From an uncultured Oscillospiraceae bacterium (GTDB lineage: Bacteria; Bacillota; Clostridia; Oscillospirales; Oscillospiraceae): DNA of 24,728 nucleotides. The stretch is taken from positions 1 to 24,728 of the forward strand of contig CAKTZP010000013.1 of assembly GCA_934636045.1 (NCBI GenBank), given 5' to 3'. Of this stretch, positions 1-6,849 are shown piece after piece (positions within the stretch are counted from its first letter, which is position 1; every line of letters starts with the position of its first letter). The notes beneath the pieces are model-generated. The model was not told where the DNA came from and ran no database searches. It saw nothing but the letters and a program-made list of their open reading frames with translations. Made by a program: the position numbers and the translations under genes.

Positions 1-378
1 CTACAACCGAAAACCGAAGCCGTGCACCCTTGTAGGGGGCGGCGTCCTCGATGCCCCGCTTGCTGGCACCTTCGATCTTACTGCAAACCATATTGATCCA
101 CGCGCTGCGGCGCGGGGAGCGGGCGGTCGATGACCGCCCCTGCGGCGGGGAACGGAAGCCGCTGCGGAATTCGCGGCGCGATGCACCCGCAAGGGGTATG
201 CCGCATCCGTAAGGCGGCAAAGCCGCCAACGGCTGCGCTATGGGCATCGCGCCCTACGCAAAGGTTGGGCTTGGGCGCAATGTCTACCCCATCTGCGACA
301 AAATATTCCAGCAATATCCTATCAAACCCAACATTTTCACCATCCGTTTTGACATTTTCACGATATTAGGAGGGGAGC
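1..378. repeat. Intergenic region with dispersed hairpin-rich repeat (copy 1) and leader of the SLH/DUF4127 gene
   Basis: No gene is supported here. Positions 62-290 align module by module with 14868-15097: a TGCTGGCACCTTCGATC block, a CTGCAAACCATA block, a GCGCTGCGGCGCG block, a hairpin at 121-139 (GGGCGGTC / GACCGCCC with a 3-nt loop), a GGAACGGA block, and a CCCTACGCA...TTGGGC block at 252-289. Copy 1 has extra sequence at about 180-245 that copy 2 lacks, including a GCCGCC-type hairpin. Positions 300-378 are AT-richer and hold the leader of the next gene. A TTGACA lies at 349-354, but no -10 fits before the start codon, so I do not call a promoter. Confidence 0.7.
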
Positions 379-3114
379 ATGCATTTGAAACGCTTTTTTG
401 CGCTGGCGCTGACCTTTTCGCTGCTGGCAGCGCTTTTACCGGCGGCGTCGGCGGCGACGGTGGAGCGCGTGACGATTACCGGCGCGCCGGACGTGCTCAC
501 GGTCGGGCAGCCGCTGCCGACAACCGGTCTGACGGTGCGCGGCGCGCAGCCGGCGGCGGAAGCGCTGTGGTTTGCCTCGTCCGACGGCAAGGACGCTGCG
601 CTGCAAAAGCCCCTCGCGGCGGGCAGCACTGCGGCGGCGGGAAAATTCTACTACCTCGGCCTGCTGCTGACGGCGGACGGCGAGTTCTCCGAGACGCTGA
701 CCGCCACGGTCAACGGCGCACCGGCGCACGTGCAGCGGCTGGAGGACGGAAAAATTTTCGTCACCGTCCGCTACGACCGCCGCAGCCACCGCCTTGACGG
801 CCTCGCGGCTACAAAATATTCTGACGTTGCGGATAATGCGTGGTATGCCCCGGAGGTCGCCGAAGCGACGCAGCTCGGCCTCGTCAACGGCGTCTCCGCA
901 ACGCGGTTCGCGCCGTTGGATGCCGCGTCACGCGCTATGCTGATCACCCTGCTCTACCGCGCGCAGGGCAGCCCCGCGGCGGCCGCGCCGGACTTTTCCG
1001 ATGTTCCGGCAGACCGCTGGTTCACTGACGCAGTCGGCTGGGGCGCAAAAAATGAGCTCGTCCTCGGCTTTGAGGACGGCACCTTCCGCCCGGACGAGGC
1101 GGTCACGCGCGAGCAGGTCGCCGTAATTCTCTACCGTTACGCGACCCATTGCGGCTACGACACCGCCGCGCGCACACCGCTCGAGGGCTTTGCCGATGCC
1201 GAAGCGGTCAGCGACTGGGCGACGGAGGCTGTGCAGTGGGCGGTCGCGTCCGGTCTGCTCAACGGCGACCGCACCGGCGGTCTGCTCCTGCTCCAGCCGC
1301 AGGGCAGCGCCACGCGCGCACAGCTCGCGGCGCTGCTGTGCCGTCTGCTGCACGCCTATCCCGAGGACACCGGCGACGCTCTGCCGGAATACCACTCTCT
1401 GCGCGGTCTGACCGTCGGTTACATCCCGCTGGACAACCGGCCGGTCAACAATGTGCGCCCGGCTTGGCTGGCCGAGAGCGCCGGACTGACGCTGCTCATG
1501 CCGGAGGAGTCGCTCTATGCGACGCGGCTCGACGGGCAGACGCCAAACCCCAACGGCACGACCTACGGCGACCGCGAGGGACTGCTCGCTTGGCTGCGCG
1601 AGAACGAAGCGCGCTGCGACGCCTTTGTGCTGAGCATCGATCAGCTCCTGTCCGGCGGCCTCGTCAGCAGCCGCGCGCTGCATAACAACGATCTGACCTT
1701 TGAATATTCCGTGCTCGACTATCTTTCGGAGCTGGCCGCGCGCAAGCCGGTCTACGTGTTCGACACCGTCATGCGGCTGGCCAGCACGGTCGACTATAAC
1801 GGCCTCGGCCTTGCGGAGTACCACCGGCTGCGCGCCTACGGCGGCAAGGCCCGCGCGGAGCTGACCGGCGACGCGCTGACGGTGGACAACATCGTTGCAG
1901 GCTACCGCTACGGCCCCGACGGCGCGGAAATCGCCACCGAGCTGTCCGACGAGGCGATCGACAAATACCTCGCGGCGCGCGAGCGCAAGCTTCGGCTTGG
2001 CGATTATTTGCTTCGTCATGCGGAAAACTTCCGAACCGTTGTCGTCGGCGTTGACGATTCTGTCCCGCGCGCGTCCATTCAGAGCAATGAGATTGCCTAT
2101 CTGACCGGCCTGCTCGGTGAAAACTGCTCCCTCTTCTGTGCAGCCGACGAGCTGGGGCTGATGGGGCTTGCGCGGCTCTATGCCGACCTGCTGCCGCGCC
2201 GGATGCGGGCGAACGTGCTGTATTTCGGCGGCGGCGAGGACGACTACGCCGACGCCTTCGACACCGCCACGCTGCGCGAAACGGTGCAGCTTCACATGGC
2301 GGAGCTGCACATCGACGAGGCGAGCGGCGACGGCGACGCGGACGTCCTGATCCTGACGCGCGGCGCGTCGCAGGACGACGAGGCAGCTTTCCTGAACGTC
2401 TGGCGGAACAATGCAAAAACCGGCCGCTTCACCATTTTACTGGACACATCTGGCGGAAAGTTCTGGTCGGGCAGCACGGCTTATGCCATCAACACCGTCT
2501 ACACCCTCGGCTACAGCAGCTGGGGCACGGCCGCAAACGCCCTCGGCATCGGCCTGTCGATGGGACTGATGCGCTGGGGTTGGCTGCGTTACGAGACGAA
2601 CACGGCCGCGGCCGACAACGACGCCTTCACCAAGACCCTCGCCTTCGCGTTCGTTAAGGATTTGGCCTACTATCGCGGCACGCGCGGCAGCATCAAGGAT
2701 CTGTCGCCCTACGGGATCTACTCCGCGCTGAAAAGCAATGACCTCACGCAGCTCATCCTCGACCGCCTGAATGGCAATGTGCTGCTGCGGTCGCTGGTCT
2801 GGGAGCGCGACGACTATCGAATCCCGACTCTTTATTTGACAGATTTCTCTGCGCCCCTGGCGCGCGCCTATGAGGTACGCTTCGACTTTGCCTTCAACAC
2901 CGAGCCGGCACCGCCCGAGCCGGAGCCCGACCCCGAGCCCACAGAGCCGACGGAGCCTCCCACGGAAGCGCCGACCGAGACCCCCACGGAGGCGCCGACC
3001 GAGGCGCCCACGGAGCCCACCGCGCCTCCCACGCAGTCCCCGACCGAGGCGCCCACGGAGCCCACCGCGCCTCCCACGCAGTCCCCGACCGAGGCGCCCA
3101 CCCCCACGGAATAA
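379..3114 (+). CDS. Secreted SLH-domain protein with DUF4127 domain and Thr/Pro/Glu-rich tail
   Basis: A 911-residue protein. The start is fixed by AGGAGGGGAGC directly before ATG 379. Residues 1-25 form a signal peptide (KR, then a Leu/Ala-rich core ending ASAA). Residues 26-140 are an undefined beta-type region. Three SLH repeats follow at about 146-190, 205-255 and 268-330 (FSDVPADRWF, TREQVAVILYR, TRAQLAALLCR), which in this family anchor proteins to cell-wall polysaccharide. Residues 345-835 resemble DUF4127, a family of unknown function. Visible conserved-looking motifs are IPLDNRPVN (D352), IDQLLSGGLVSSR (D421), GVDDS (D559, D560) and SSWGTAANALG (around W715). The tail, 844-911, is built of PTEAPTE-like units. 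The glucokinase starts 24 bp downstream, so they are probably co-transcribed. The SLH and signal calls are firm and the DUF4127 call is good, but its activity is unknown. Confidence 0.9.
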   Translation: MHLKRFFALALTFSLLAALLPAASAATVERVTITGAPDVLTVGQPLPTTGLTVRGAQPAAEALWFASSDGKDAALQKPLAAGSTAAAGKFYYLGLLLTADGEFSETLTATVNGAPAHVQRLEDGKIFVTVRYDRRSHRLDGLAATKYSDVADNAWYAPEVAEATQLGLVNGVSATRFAPLDAASRAMLITLLYRAQGSPAAAAPDFSDVPADRWFTDAVGWGAKNELVLGFEDGTFRPDEAVTREQVAVILYRYATHCGYDTAARTPLEGFADAEAVSDWATEAVQWAVASGLLNGDRTGGLLLLQPQGSATRAQLAALLCRLLHAYPEDTGDALPEYHSLRGLTVGYIPLDNRPVNNVRPAWLAESAGLTLLMPEESLYATRLDGQTPNPNGTTYGDREGLLAWLRENEARCDAFVLSIDQLLSGGLVSSRALHNNDLTFEYSVLDYLSELAARKPVYVFDTVMRLASTVDYNGLGLAEYHRLRAYGGKARAELTGDALTVDNIVAGYRYGPDGAEIATELSDEAIDKYLAARERKLRLGDYLLRHAENFRTVVVGVDDSVPRASIQSNEIAYLTGLLGENCSLFCAADELGLMGLARLYADLLPRRMRANVLYFGGGEDDYADAFDTATLRETVQLHMAELHIDEASGDGDADVLILTRGASQDDEAAFLNVWRNNAKTGRFTILLDTSGGKFWSGSTAYAINTVYTLGYSSWGTAANALGIGLSMGLMRWGWLRYETNTAAADNDAFTKTLAFAFVKDLAYYRGTRGSIKDLSPYGIYSALKSNDLTQLILDRLNGNVLLRSLVWERDDYRIPTLYLTDFSAPLARAYEVRFDFAFNTEPAPPEPEPDPEPTEPTEPPTEAPTETPTEAPTEAPTEPTAPPTQSPTEAPTEPTAPPTQSPTEAPTPTE
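3001..3090 (+). repeat. Perfect 45-bp tandem repeat, two units, in the tail of the SLH/DUF4127 gene
   Basis: Positions 3001-3045 and 3046-3090 are identical, and a partial third unit begins at 3091. Each unit encodes 15 residues (EAPTEPTAPPTQSPT), so gain or loss of a unit keeps the frame and only changes the length of the Pro/Thr-rich tail. Confidence 0.95.
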
Positions 3115-3138
3115 ACCTGAAGAATCGAGGAATTACAG

Positions 3139-4071
3139 ATGAAATACGGATTTGGCGTTGATGTCGGCGGTACGACCGTCAAGCTTGGCCTGTTCACACA
3201 GGAGGGCACGCTCGTCGAAAAATGGGAGATCCCCTCCCGCACGGAGCACGGCGGCGAGGCTATTTTACCGGATATCGCGGAGGCGGTCGCGGCCTGCGCC
3301 GCGCGGCGCGCCATCGCGGAGGCTGACCTGCTCGGCATTGGCATCGGCGTGCCCGGCCCGGTCGCTGCGGACGGCACGGTCAACCGCTGCGTCAACCTCA
3401 ACTGGGGCGTTTTTAACCTGCATAACGCGCTCGGCGCGCTCACCGGCCTGCGCGTTGCGGCCGGAAACGATGCCAACTGCGCCGCCCTCGGCGAATACTG
3501 GAAGGGCGGCGGCGTCGGCATCGCCTCGGCGCTGTTCGTCACGCTCGGCACGGGCATCGGCGGCGGCGTCATTCTCGACGGCAAGGTCCTCAGCGGCGCG
3601 CACGGCGTCGGCGGAGAAATCGGCCACATTACCGTCTCCGCACCGGACAAGCACCCCTGCACCTGCGGCAAGCGCGGCTGCATCGAGCAGTACGCCTCCG
3701 CCAACGGCATCGTTCGCGTCACCCGCGAGCGCCTCGCGGCGGGCGATGCGCCGTCGTGCCTGCGCGACTGCAAAAATTTGACCTGTAAAGATGTTTTTGC
3801 AGCTGCTGAGGGCGGCGACGCCTTCGCCATTGCCACGCTGGAGCAGGTCTTTGACTATCTCGGCGAGGCGCTGGCCTCGGCCTGCTGCGTCTGCGACCCG
3901 GAGCGCATCATCCTCGGCGGCGGCGTGAGCAAGGCCGGCGCTTACCTGCTCGACGGCGTACAGCGCCATTTTGAGCAGCACATGTTCCACGCCTGCAAGG
4001 GCACGGAATTCGCCCTTGCCTCGCTGGGCAACGACGCCGGCATGTACGGCGCGTTCCGCCTGTTAATCTGA
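3139..4071 (+). CDS. ROK-family glucokinase
   Basis: A 310-residue cytosolic kinase expected to phosphorylate glucose with ATP to glucose 6-phosphate. The N-terminal phosphate-binding motif is GVDVGGTTVKLG (about 6-17). The catalytic Asp is D111 in GNDANCAALGE. LGTGIGGGVI is the second nucleotide/sugar-binding segment. The zinc site of ROK proteins is intact: GGEIGH with its His, then CTCGKRGCIE at 174-183. Length matches ROK glucokinases (about 300-320), and there is no N-terminal HTH, so this is a kinase rather than a NagC/XylR-type repressor. It sits in the middle of the 379-6234 gene run, with a GAGG ribosome site near 3126. Another sugar (fructose, N-acetylmannosamine) is possible, as ROK specificity is hard to read from sequence. 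Confidence 0.92.
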   Translation: MKYGFGVDVGGTTVKLGLFTQEGTLVEKWEIPSRTEHGGEAILPDIAEAVAACAARRAIAEADLLGIGIGVPGPVAADGTVNRCVNLNWGVFNLHNALGALTGLRVAAGNDANCAALGEYWKGGGVGIASALFVTLGTGIGGGVILDGKVLSGAHGVGGEIGHITVSAPDKHPCTCGKRGCIEQYASANGIVRVTRERLAAGDAPSCLRDCKNLTCKDVFAAAEGGDAFAIATLEQVFDYLGEALASACCVCDPERIILGGGVSKAGAYLLDGVQRHFEQHMFHACKGTEFALASLGNDAGMYGAFRLLI

Positions 4072-4088
4072 CCTTTAAGGAGAACTTC

Positions 4089-4505
4089 ATGAGCTGCGGA
4101 CTTCATCCCGCGCTGACCCCGCACGAGGTCAACGCACTTTCGGCGCTCGCACTGGCGCATCTGGGCGACGCGGTGTTTGAGCTGCTCGTCCGGACGGAGC
4201 TCTGCGCCGCCGGCATCCCGAAAAACGGCAACCTGCACCGCGAGACCGTCGCCCGCGTCTGCGCGCCCGCGCAGGCCGCCTTTGTCGACCGGCTGCTGCC
4301 GCTCTTGACCGAGGAGGAGACGGGCTTTTACCGCCGCGGCCGCAATGCGCACGTCCATGCCATCCCGAAAAACGCCACCTCTGCCGAGTATTCCAAGGCG
4401 ACCGGGCTGGAGGCGCTGTTCGGCGCGCTGTATCTGCTCGGGCAGCAGGAGCGGATCGAGGCGCTGTTCGCCGCCGTGCGGAAGGAGGAGCAAAATGCCG
4501 TTTGA
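4089..4505 (+). CDS. mrnC: Mini-ribonuclease III
   Basis: A 138-residue RNase III catalytic domain without a double-stranded-RNA-binding domain. In Firmicutes this enzyme trims the ends of 23S rRNA precursor. The signature LAHLGDAVFELLVR contains the catalytic Asp D27. The middle holds LHRETVARVCAPAQAAFVDRL, and the C-terminal half has the second acidic segment of the family, SAEYSKATGLEALFGALYLLG. Length matches B. subtilis MrnC. AAGGAGAACTTC precedes ATG 4089. It begins 17 bp after the glucokinase stop, and its last 11 bp overlap the start of rqcH, so the two are translationally linked. Confidence 0.93.
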   Translation: MSCGLHPALTPHEVNALSALALAHLGDAVFELLVRTELCAAGIPKNGNLHRETVARVCAPAQAAFVDRLLPLLTEEETGFYRRGRNAHVHAIPKNATSAEYSKATGLEALFGALYLLGQQERIEALFAAVRKEEQNAV

Positions 4506-6234
4506 CGCGATGTTTTTGAGTGCCGTGCTCGACGAGCTGCGCCCCGCAGTGCTCGGCAGCCGGGTGGAAAAGATCCAGCAGCCCGCGCGCGATATGGTGG
4601 TTTTGCAGCTGCGCGGCAGGGAGCGGCTGCTCCTGTCGGCCAACGTCAGCCGGCCGCGCATTCACCTGACACAGGCGCCTCTGGAAAACCCCGCGCAGCC
4701 GCCGATGTTCTGCATGCTGCTGCGCAAGCATCTCGGCGGCGGACGCATCGCCGAGATCACCCAGCCGCCCGCCGAGCGCAGCGTCTGTCTGTCGTTCGAC
4801 TGCACGGATGAAATGGGCGTCCCCTGCCGGAAGCACCTGATCTTGGAGCTGATGGGGCGCAATTCCAACCTCATTTTGACCGACCCCGACGGCCGCATCC
4901 TCGACTGCCTCCGCCGCGTGGACTTCGAAATGTCCGAGCAGCGGCAGGTCTTGCCCGGCCTATTTTATCGCGACCCGCCAAAGCAGGCGAAGCGCGACCC
5001 AAATTCGACTGATTTGAGCGAGATTCAAGCGCTTTTGAGCGAATATGATTGTGAGAAGTGCCTTGATCAATGGATCTTAGATACGTTTGCAGGAATTTCG
5101 CCCCTGATCGCCCGCGAGCTGACCTTCGGCTTCTGCGGCGAGACGGATGCCCGTCTTTCCGGATGTGATCGCGCCGCCTTGGCGGAGCATCTGTACCGTG
5201 AATTCCACGATCCGACCGCGCGCCGCCCCACGCTCCTGCTGCACGACGGCCAGCCGAAGGACTTTTCCTACCGGCCGATCCTGCAATACGGCAGCTACAT
5301 GACGCAGGAGACCTGCGAAAGCTACGCCGCGCTGCTCGACCGCTTCTATTCCGAGACGGATCACTCTGAGCGGATGCGCCAGCGCTCCCAGACGCTGCGC
5401 AAGACCGTCACGACCCTGCGCGACCGCGCGCTGCGCAAGCTCGCCCTGCAGCAAAAGGAGCGCGAGGCCACGCTCGACCGCGAGCGTCTGCGCCGCTGCG
5501 GCGATATCGTCACCGCGAACCTGCACTGCATCGAGCGCGGCCAGACGGTGCTGCGCGCTGTTGACTTTTATGACGAGGAAATGCGCGAGATCGAGATCCC
5601 GCTCAAGCCGAATCTATCGCCGCAGCAGAATGCCGCGCGATTTTATAAGGAGTACGCCAAGGCCAAGCACGCCGAAAAGGTACTTGCCGAGCAGATCACG
5701 CGCGGCGAAACCGAGGCGGAATACCTCGCAACTGTGCTCGACGAGCTCTCCCGCGCCGAAAATGAGCGAGATTTGAGCGAAATACGAGCGGAGTTGGAGG
5801 GTGGCGGATATCTACGCGCCGTCTCCCAAAGAAAACAGCCCAAGCAGCAGCCAACCAAGCCGATGGAGTTCCTTTCGAGCGACGGCTACCGCATCCTCGT
5901 CGGCCGCAACAACCGGCAGAATGATCAGCTCTCCCTCAAGTCCGCGCGCCGCGACGACCTTTGGCTGCATGTTCAAAAATTCCACGGCACGCACGTGATC
6001 CTCTGCTGCGGCGGCACGACCCCGCCGGACCGGGCCATTACCGAGGCGGCCATGCTGGCCGCATGGTTTTCGCAGGCGCGCGGCGGGCAGAACATTCCGG
6101 TTGACATAACACCCGTGCGCTATCTCCGCAAGCCCAACGGCGCGCCTCCGGGCTTGGTGGTCTATGACCGTTACCGCACCGTCATCGTCACGCCGGACGC
6201 CGCACTGGAGAAACAGCTGCGTCAGACGACTTAA
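4495..6234 (+). CDS. rqcH: RqcH/NFACT protein (ribosome-associated quality control; FbpA-like)
   Basis: A 579-residue protein. The start is ATG 4495 (MPFDAMFLSAV), preceded by AAGGAGGAG inside mrnC; the open frame extends upstream, but that part has no family similarity. In Firmicutes RqcH binds stalled 50S-peptidyl-tRNA complexes and adds C-terminal alanine tails. Domains: NFACT-N about 1-200 (LELMGRNSNLIL at 117-128), a helical region and coiled coil about 250-440 rich in Arg/Glu/Lys, and NFACT-R about 450-560 (ILVGRNNRQNDQLS near 467-480, then DDLWLHVQ). Older annotations call it a fibronectin-binding protein. At the position of the conserved Asp-Arg pair of NFACT-N I read E94-R95. Two short stretches (about 4990-5100 and 5755-5800) use AT-richer codons than the rest. 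Confidence 0.93.
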   Translation: MPFDAMFLSAVLDELRPAVLGSRVEKIQQPARDMVVLQLRGRERLLLSANVSRPRIHLTQAPLENPAQPPMFCMLLRKHLGGGRIAEITQPPAERSVCLSFDCTDEMGVPCRKHLILELMGRNSNLILTDPDGRILDCLRRVDFEMSEQRQVLPGLFYRDPPKQAKRDPNSTDLSEIQALLSEYDCEKCLDQWILDTFAGISPLIARELTFGFCGETDARLSGCDRAALAEHLYREFHDPTARRPTLLLHDGQPKDFSYRPILQYGSYMTQETCESYAALLDRFYSETDHSERMRQRSQTLRKTVTTLRDRALRKLALQQKEREATLDRERLRRCGDIVTANLHCIERGQTVLRAVDFYDEEMREIEIPLKPNLSPQQNAARFYKEYAKAKHAEKVLAEQITRGETEAEYLATVLDELSRAENERDLSEIRAELEGGGYLRAVSQRKQPKQQPTKPMEFLSSDGYRILVGRNNRQNDQLSLKSARRDDLWLHVQKFHGTHVILCCGGTTPPDRAITEAAMLAAWFSQARGGQNIPVDITPVRYLRKPNGAPPGLVVYDRYRTVIVTPDAALEKQLRQTT

Positions 6235-6251
6235 CCGGCCGATTTTTGTCC

Positions 6252-6279
6252 TTGACATGCCGATATTATATGCTATAAT
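6252..6279 (+). promoter_or_regulatory. Sigma-A promoter with extended -10 for the AbrB-type gene
   Basis: TTGACA at 6252-6257, a 16-bp spacer, then TATAAT at 6274-6279 preceded by TGC, an extended -10. It lies just after the rqcH stop. AGGAGG at 6305-6310 is 7 nt before ATG 6318. Confidence 0.88.
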
Positions 6280-6317
6280 AATACAAAAGTATACAAAAAT
6301 CGACAGGAGGACAGACG

Positions 6318-6566
6318 ATGAAACCGACCGGAATCGTGCGGCGCGTGGACGAGCTTGGCAGAATTGTTCTGCCGATCGAGCTGCGCAGAGCCATCGACAT
6401 TGAGGAGCGTGACCCGCTGGAGATCACACTCGACGGCGATTGCATCCTGCTGCGGAAGTACCAGCCGACCTGCGTTTTCTGTAACGCGGAGGAGGATCTG
6501 CTGGAGTACCGCAGCAAACGCATCTGCCGCCGCTGTCTGACCACGATCGCTACCCTCGACGACTGA
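6318..6566 (+). CDS. AbrB/SpoVT-type transcriptional regulator with C-terminal Cys4 motif
   Basis: An 82-residue protein. Residues 1-47 match the swapped-hairpin AbrB DNA-binding fold (TGIVRRVDELGRIVLPIEL, then DPLEITLDGDCILLRKY). The C-terminal part has four cysteines in two pairs, C52-x2-C55 and C70-x2-C73, spaced like a small zinc knuckle. Members of this family act as transition-state or developmental regulators in Firmicutes and bind DNA as dimers or tetramers. The gene is monocistronic, with its own consensus promoter and a strong terminator downstream. The fold call is firm. The target genes cannot be read from the sequence, and zinc binding is inference from the cysteine spacing. Confidence 0.9.
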   Translation: MKPTGIVRRVDELGRIVLPIELRRAIDIEERDPLEITLDGDCILLRKYQPTCVFCNAEEDLLEYRSKRICRRCLTTIATLDD

Positions 6567-6631
6567 CCCCCGACCCCCGCCCGCCCCGCGGACGGGGGTG
6601 CTTCTATCCCCAATCGGCAAATTGGGCAGAC

Positions 6632-6665
6632 AAAAAGCGCCTGTTTTGACAAGCAGGCGCTTTTT
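6632..6665. terminator. Bidirectional rho-independent terminator after the AbrB-type gene
   Basis: A perfect 12-bp stem, AAAAAGCGCCTG (6632-6643) with CAGGCGCTTTTT (6654-6665). It gives a T-run on both strands, so it can end the plus-strand regulator and any transcript arriving from pfk on the minus strand. A smaller hairpin, CCCAAT / ATTGGG, lies just upstream at 6609-6626. Confidence 0.88.
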
Positions 6666-6669
6666 GTGC

Positions 6670-6795
6670 AAGAATATATCCCCTCCGGGGCTGCACAGGC
6701 CGTGTGCTCCGGCGAGGCTGAAGCTTTTTGCATGGGCTTGCCACGGCCGCAAGGCGGCCTCACAATGACAAAATCGGACTTCTTTGACAAGCTGA
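6670..6795. repeat. Intergenic dispersed-repeat-like segment
   Basis: No gene is seen between the terminator at 6665 and the pfk stop at 6850. The segment contains a GGCCGC-AAG-GCGGCC hairpin (6745-6759) and a TCACAATGACAAAATCGGAC stretch. I remember similar sequence as a common intergenic repeat in gut Clostridia, but this window holds only one copy, so the call rests on memory rather than on internal comparison. Confidence 0.4.
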
Positions 6796-6835
6796 ACGCG
6801 CCGAGGCGCTCCCAAAGGGGAGCGCCTCGGCGCGT
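6796..6835. other. Very strong hairpin just past the pfk stop codon
   Basis: A perfect 18-bp stem, ACGCGCCGAGGCGCTCCC (6796-6813), with its complement at 6818-6835 and a 4-nt loop. It starts 14 nt past the stop of the minus-strand phosphofructokinase gene. Neither strand shows a T-run directly after it, so it is not a canonical terminator. It could protect the mRNA 3' end or be part of the adjoining repeat. Confidence 0.75.
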
Positions 6836-6849
6836 CTTATGACGGATTT

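Noticed and set aside
349..378. TTGACA upstream of the first gene as a promoter
   Set aside because: A -10 at normal spacing would fall in the ribosome site or start codon, and none is there.
928..2310. Long open frame antisense to the SLH/DUF4127 gene
   Set aside because: It has low-complexity Arg/Ala/Val-rich sequence, no ribosome site, and mirrors the codon pattern of the real gene.
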